A stretch of 9,518 nt of DNA, taken from positions 1 through 9,518 of the forward strand of contig CALCDN010000257.1 in assembly GCA_937900755.1 (NCBI GenBank), given 5' to 3'. The stretch's first letter is position 1; each line of letters begins with the position of its first letter. Shown here one piece after another: positions 6,968 through 9,518 of the stretch. Source of the DNA: an uncultured Acetobacter sp. GTDB taxonomy: Bacteria; Pseudomonadota; Alphaproteobacteria; Acetobacterales; Acetobacteraceae. Under the pieces are notes generated by a model, which saw only the letters and a list, made by a program, of their open reading frames with translations, searched no databases and was not told the DNA's origin. The position numbers and the translations under genes are program-made.

Positions 6968-8452
6968 TTAACCCACGCTGCCTTCAAGGCTGATCTGCAA
7001 CAGTTTTTGCGCTTCCACGGCAAATTCCATGGGCAGTTCCTTCAGAACATCGCGGCAGAAACCGTTCACGATCAGGCCAACGGCGTCTTCCTCGGACAGG
7101 CCACGCTGGCGGCAGTAAAACAGTTGGTCTTCTGAAATTTTGGATGTTGTTGCTTCGTGCTCGATGCGCGCGTTCATGTTGCGGCTTTCAATGTAGGGCA
7201 CGGTGTGCGCCCCGCACTGGTCGCCTATCAGCAGGCTGTCGCACTGGGTAAAGTTGCGTGCGCCAGAGGCCTTGGGCTGTACGCGCACCAGACCGCGATA
7301 TGTGCTGTCCGAATGGCCAGCACTGATGGTCTTGGCGATAATGGTCGAGCGCGTGTTGCGGCCAAGATGGATCATTTTGGTGCCGGTATCGGCCTGCTGG
7401 CGGTTGTTGGTGACGGCTACGGAATAGAACTCGCCCACCGAGCCCTCGCCCTGCAAAATGCAGGACGGGTATTTCCACGTAACGGCTGAACCGGTTTCCA
7501 CCTGTGTCCAGGATATTTTGGAGCGGGCACCACGGCATATGCCGCGCTTGGTGACGAAGTTGTAAATACCGCCCCGCCCGTTCTCATCCCCCGGGTACCA
7601 ATTCTGCACCGTGGAGTATTTAATGGAGGCGTCATCCATGGCCACCAGTTCCACCACGGCGGCGTGGAGTTGGTTCTCGTCCCGCATGGGGGCTGTGCAG
7701 CCCTCAAGGTAGGAAACGGACGCCCCTTCCTCCACCACAATCAGGGTGCGCTCGAACTGTCCGGTGTTCTTGGCATTGATACGGAAGTAGGTGGACAGTT
7801 CCATGGGGCACCGCACCCCCTTGGGCACGTACACAAACGAACCATCCGTGAACACGGCGGAATTCAGGGCGGAATAGAAGTTGTCCCCCGCGGGTACGAC
7901 CGTGCCCAGATACCTGCGCACCAGATCCGGGTGTTCCCTTACCGCCTCGGAAATCGGGCAGAAAATAACGCCCGCCTCCTCCAGCGTCTTGCGGAAGGTA
8001 GTGGCAACGGACACGCTGTCAAACACCGCATCCACGGCCACGGGCATGCGCTCGCCTTCGGGCACTTCCACCCCGGCCAGCATGGCCTGCTCGTGCAGGG
8101 GAATTCCCAGTTTTTCGTAAGTCCGCAGCAGTTCGGGGTCCACCTCGTCCAAGGATTTGGGGCCGGGCTTTTTGCGGGGTGCCGCGTAATAATGCGCGTC
8201 CTGGTAGTCGATCGGCGGGTAGGTGACCTTGGCCCATTTGGGTTCCGTCATGGCCTGCCATGTTTTATAGGCGGCCAGCCGCCATTCCAGCATCCACTCC
8301 GGCTCTTCCTTGCGGCTCGAAATCAGACGGATAATGTCCTCATTCAGCCCCTTGGGAGCCATGTCCATTTCAATGTCGGTCTCAAAGCCCCATTTGTACG
8401 AGGACTGACCCAGCTTTTCCACGGCTTCACGCGTTTGTGTGACTGCTGGCAT
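6968..8452 (-). CDS. sufB: Fe-S cluster assembly scaffold subunit SufB
   Basis: SufB is the main scaffold subunit on which the nascent Fe-S cluster forms, together with SufC and SufD. It has 494 residues against 495 in E. coli. The residues needed for cluster assembly are conserved and shifted by one: C404 in NFTQCDSLLIGD (E. coli C405), and H432 and E433 in RIEHEATTSKIS (E. coli E434). The end motif DQLFYCRQRGL is also present. The ATG follows the regulator stop by only three bases and has an AAGGGG ribosome binding site, part of which is inside the regulator gene. The stop is TAA, whereas every other gene of the operon ends in TGA. This is the first structural gene of the operon. Confidence 0.98.
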   Translation of the reverse strand: MPAVTQTREAVEKLGQSSYKWGFETDIEMDMAPKGLNEDIIRLISSRKEEPEWMLEWRLAAYKTWQAMTEPKWAKVTYPPIDYQDAHYYAAPRKKPGPKSLDEVDPELLRTYEKLGIPLHEQAMLAGVEVPEGERMPVAVDAVFDSVSVATTFRKTLEEAGVIFCPISEAVREHPDLVRRYLGTVVPAGDNFYSALNSAVFTDGSFVYVPKGVRCPMELSTYFRINAKNTGQFERTLIVVEEGASVSYLEGCTAPMRDENQLHAAVVELVAMDDASIKYSTVQNWYPGDENGRGGIYNFVTKRGICRGARSKISWTQVETGSAVTWKYPSCILQGEGSVGEFYSVAVTNNRQQADTGTKMIHLGRNTRSTIIAKTISAGHSDSTYRGLVRVQPKASGARNFTQCDSLLIGDQCGAHTVPYIESRNMNARIEHEATTSKISEDQLFYCRQRGLSEEDAVGLIVNGFCRDVLKELPMEFAVEAQKLLQISLEGSVG

Positions 8453-8455
8453 TGT

Positions 8456-8920
8456 TCAGGCCCCTTCCCGTATCGTCTGGGCGACGTTGAGCTTGTTGAT
8501 CTGGTGGAGAACCGTGGAGCATGCCTCCTTTGGCCGCATGCTCTCGAGCGAAATCCCCTCCAGCGTTGAGCGTATTGCCGTGTTGATAACGTCCCAGCTA
8601 CCACACAGACCACAGGACAGCCCGGTATCACACTCACGCCCACCAACGCAGGCGGTCAGGGCGATCTGGCCATCAACTGCGGCAATCACACTGGCGACAG
8701 ACATTTCCGCCAAGGACCGGGCCAGACGATAACCACCCTTTGCGCCACGCTGGGACAACACAAAACCATGCGCGGACAAAACCTTGAGCACCTTGGCCAC
8801 CGTAGGTTCGGGCACCCCGGTAATCCCGGCAAGGGCTGGAGATGTGACCACGCCGTCCTGTTCTCCCAGTTTCACAAGTATGACGATCGCATAGTCCGCC
8901 AGACGGGAAAGTTTGAGCAT
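8456..8920 (-). CDS. Rrf2-family Fe-S-sensing regulator of the suf operon (IscR-like)
   Basis: This is a DNA-binding regulator that probably adjusts suf expression to Fe-S supply. It has 154 residues. The N-terminal winged helix (about 1-80) has the family pattern MLKLSRLADYAIVIL and GAKGGYRLAR (59-68). The predicted cluster site is C91-x5-C97-x5-C103-x2-C106, with another cysteine at 134. E. coli IscR has C92, C98, C104 and H107, so the histidine ligand is replaced here by cysteine. The sequence fits the group of Rrf2 proteins found at the head of SUF operons better than IscR proper, so I give no symbol. The start is ATG 8920, with a weak upstream AGGTGA. As first gene of the operon it is likely autoregulatory; no experiment is implied. 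Confidence 0.93.
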   Translation of the reverse strand: MLKLSRLADYAIVILVKLGEQDGVVTSPALAGITGVPEPTVAKVLKVLSAHGFVLSQRGAKGGYRLARSLAEMSVASVIAAVDGQIALTACVGGRECDTGLSCGLCGSWDVINTAIRSTLEGISLESMRPKEACSTVLHQINKLNVAQTIREGA

Positions 8921-9000
8921 AATCCGGCTTTCACCTAATTAAAGACCTGAATGGTCCTGTTTCGGATACATGGCGACTAGCGTTGCCAACGTCAACCCAA
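8921..9000 (-). promoter_or_regulatory. Candidate suf operon promoter and operator region
   Basis: This lies directly upstream of the first suf gene. On the minus strand there is a TTGACG -35-like element (8990-8995), with only a poor -10 about 18-19 bases on (ATGTAT/TGTATC). A better -10-like TTTAAT lies at 8938-8943 but has no good -35. Three short dyads surround these elements: CGTTGCCAACG (8981-8991), touching the -35; an imperfect GGCnAC-n4-GTnGCC (8972-8987); and GACC-n5-GGTC (8944-8956). Such an arrangement suits a repressor of the Rrf2 type, but none matches a consensus I can name with certainty. The transcription start is not determined. Confidence 0.4.
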
Positions 9001-9182
9001 AACGTCCTGTTGCAGGCAGCCTGTCCCGGCCTTCCAACGCATATGTGATCTGCGGTTCCCCGCATGACCACCTTTTAATCCAGCTTACGCCCATCCCCGT
9101 GGCGCAAGCCTTTCCATATCCGCTCAAGTGCCATGCGACCAAAAACTGCCTGCCCGGAGGGGGGTTGGCACAAAAAAGAAAA
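9001..9182. other. Intergenic stretch between the suf regulator and the DUF445 gene
   Basis: With 8921-9000 this forms a 262-base non-coding gap. Apart from the candidate terminator near 9141-9170 and a short 5-bp hairpin at 9051-9064 (TGCGG-TTCC-CCGCA), I see nothing in it: no tRNA, no recognisable riboswitch and no convincing small gene. It separates two genes on the same strand, so it should hold the end of one transcript and the start of the next. Confidence 0.5.
9141..9170 (-). terminator. Candidate Rho-independent terminator of the DUF445 gene
   Basis: Read on the minus strand, TGCC-AA-CCC-(CCCTCC)-GGG-CA-GGCA folds into a stem of 4+3 pairs with a small internal mismatch, followed by G and five T. 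It lies 12 bases after the DUF445 stop. The stem is imperfect and the T tract short, so this is only a candidate. Confidence 0.35.
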
Positions 9183-9518
9183 TTACTGGGCGTTAATACC
9201 AAACGTAAGCCTGAGGGCCGCAAACAGCAGCGCCCCCACCGCAAACCCCACCAGTGTACCGTTAAAACGAATGAACTGCAGGTCCTTACCCACGCGCAAC
9301 TCCAGCTTTTCCGCTATTTCCACCGCGTTCCAGCCAGACACCACGCGCGCGATGAATTCCGCCATCTGGTCACGCACGAACGGCAAGGTCTTGCCAATTG
9401 TGCCGTCCACGCGTTCGACAATGCGCTGGCGCAGCACCTCGTCATTGCGCAACTGCCCCGCCATGCGCGCCAGCGCATCGCGCAACGCGATCCCGGCGGA
9501 AGGCCATGTGCCTCTTCT
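9183..9518 (-). CDS. DUF445 family membrane protein, C-terminal part (5' end beyond the window)
   Basis: The gene runs off the right edge; the frame stays open to base 9518 (upstream residues RRGTWPSAGIA), so the TTG at 9485 is not the true start. About 111 residues are visible. The family signature is clear: VSGWNAVEIAEKLE, then VGKDLQFIRFNGTLVG, followed by a hydrophobic segment (GFAVGALLFAALRL) that is probably the last transmembrane helix, and a short tail ending in NAQ and TAA. Charged amphipathic helices precede it. DUF445 proteins are inner-membrane proteins of unknown function. The gene is on the same strand as the suf operon and 262 bases upstream of it, with a candidate terminator between, so I infer a separate transcript. 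Confidence 0.85.
   Translation of the reverse strand, partial: RRGTWPSAGIALRDALARMAGQLRNDEVLRQRIVERVDGTIGKTLPFVRDQMAEFIARVVSGWNAVEIAEKLELRVGKDLQFIRFNGTLVGFAVGALLFAALRLTFGINAQ

Noticed and set aside
6179..7135. Open frame on the plus strand opposite sufC and the end of sufB
   Set aside because: It is antisense to intact conserved genes and has no recognisable motif, so it is a composition shadow.
7664..8569. Open frame on the plus strand opposite sufB
   Set aside because: The minus strand encodes SufB with all functional residues, and this product has no family features.
9051..9064. 5-bp hairpin (GGAA loop on the minus strand) as a structured RNA
   Set aside because: It is too short, has no surrounding paired structure, and lies upstream of the likely suf transcription start.
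8939..9244. 101-residue open frame on the minus strand across the intergenic gap
   Set aside because: It starts inside the DUF445 gene in another frame, crosses the candidate terminator and promoter, and resembles no known protein.
9183..9485. Complete 100-residue protein starting at TTG 9485
   Set aside because: The frame remains open to the window edge and the upstream residues fit the DUF445 family, so this is the end of a longer gene.

Overview
The window comes from a GC-rich alphaproteobacterium. The protein sequences look most like acetic acid bacteria (Acetobacteraceae, Acetobacter-like), but this is my recognition and not a database result. Nearly all of it is coding. Its core is a complete SUF iron-sulfur cluster assembly operon on the minus strand. 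I see no CRISPR array, insertion sequence, integrase, tRNA or rRNA, and no previously undescribed system. The points worth a second look are local oddities.

Left part (1-2387, plus strand): the distal half of a DEAD-box RNA helicase gene enters from the left edge. It carries an in-frame TGA at 55-57, immediately before its conserved SAT motif, so as given the gene is interrupted. Fourteen bases downstream of the helicase stop lies a [4Fe-4S] RNA uracil-5 methyltransferase of the TrmA/RlmD family, starting at a GTG with a good ribosome binding site. Both act on RNA and could share a transcript.

Central part (2335-8920, minus strand, read right to left): Rrf2-family regulator, sufB, sufC, sufD, sufS, sufU, sufT (MIP18/DUF59 family) and a sufA-type carrier. 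Three junctions are 4-base stop/start overlaps (sufC-sufD, sufD-sufS, sufS-sufU), sufU-sufT overlap by 14 bases, and the other gaps are 3, 12 and 18 bases, so this is one translationally coupled operon. SufS with SufU mobilises sulfur from cysteine, the SufB-SufC-SufD complex builds the cluster, and the A-type carrier and SufT act in maturation or delivery. The cysteine-rich Rrf2 protein at the head probably senses Fe-S status and controls the operon, including itself. The operon's last gene converges on the methyltransferase gene with a 53-base antisense overlap, and no terminator is visible between them.

Right part (8921-9518): a 262-base intergenic stretch holds a candidate promoter with small dyads that could be operator sites, and a candidate terminator for the next gene. 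The 3' end of a DUF445-family membrane protein gene (minus strand) runs off the right edge.
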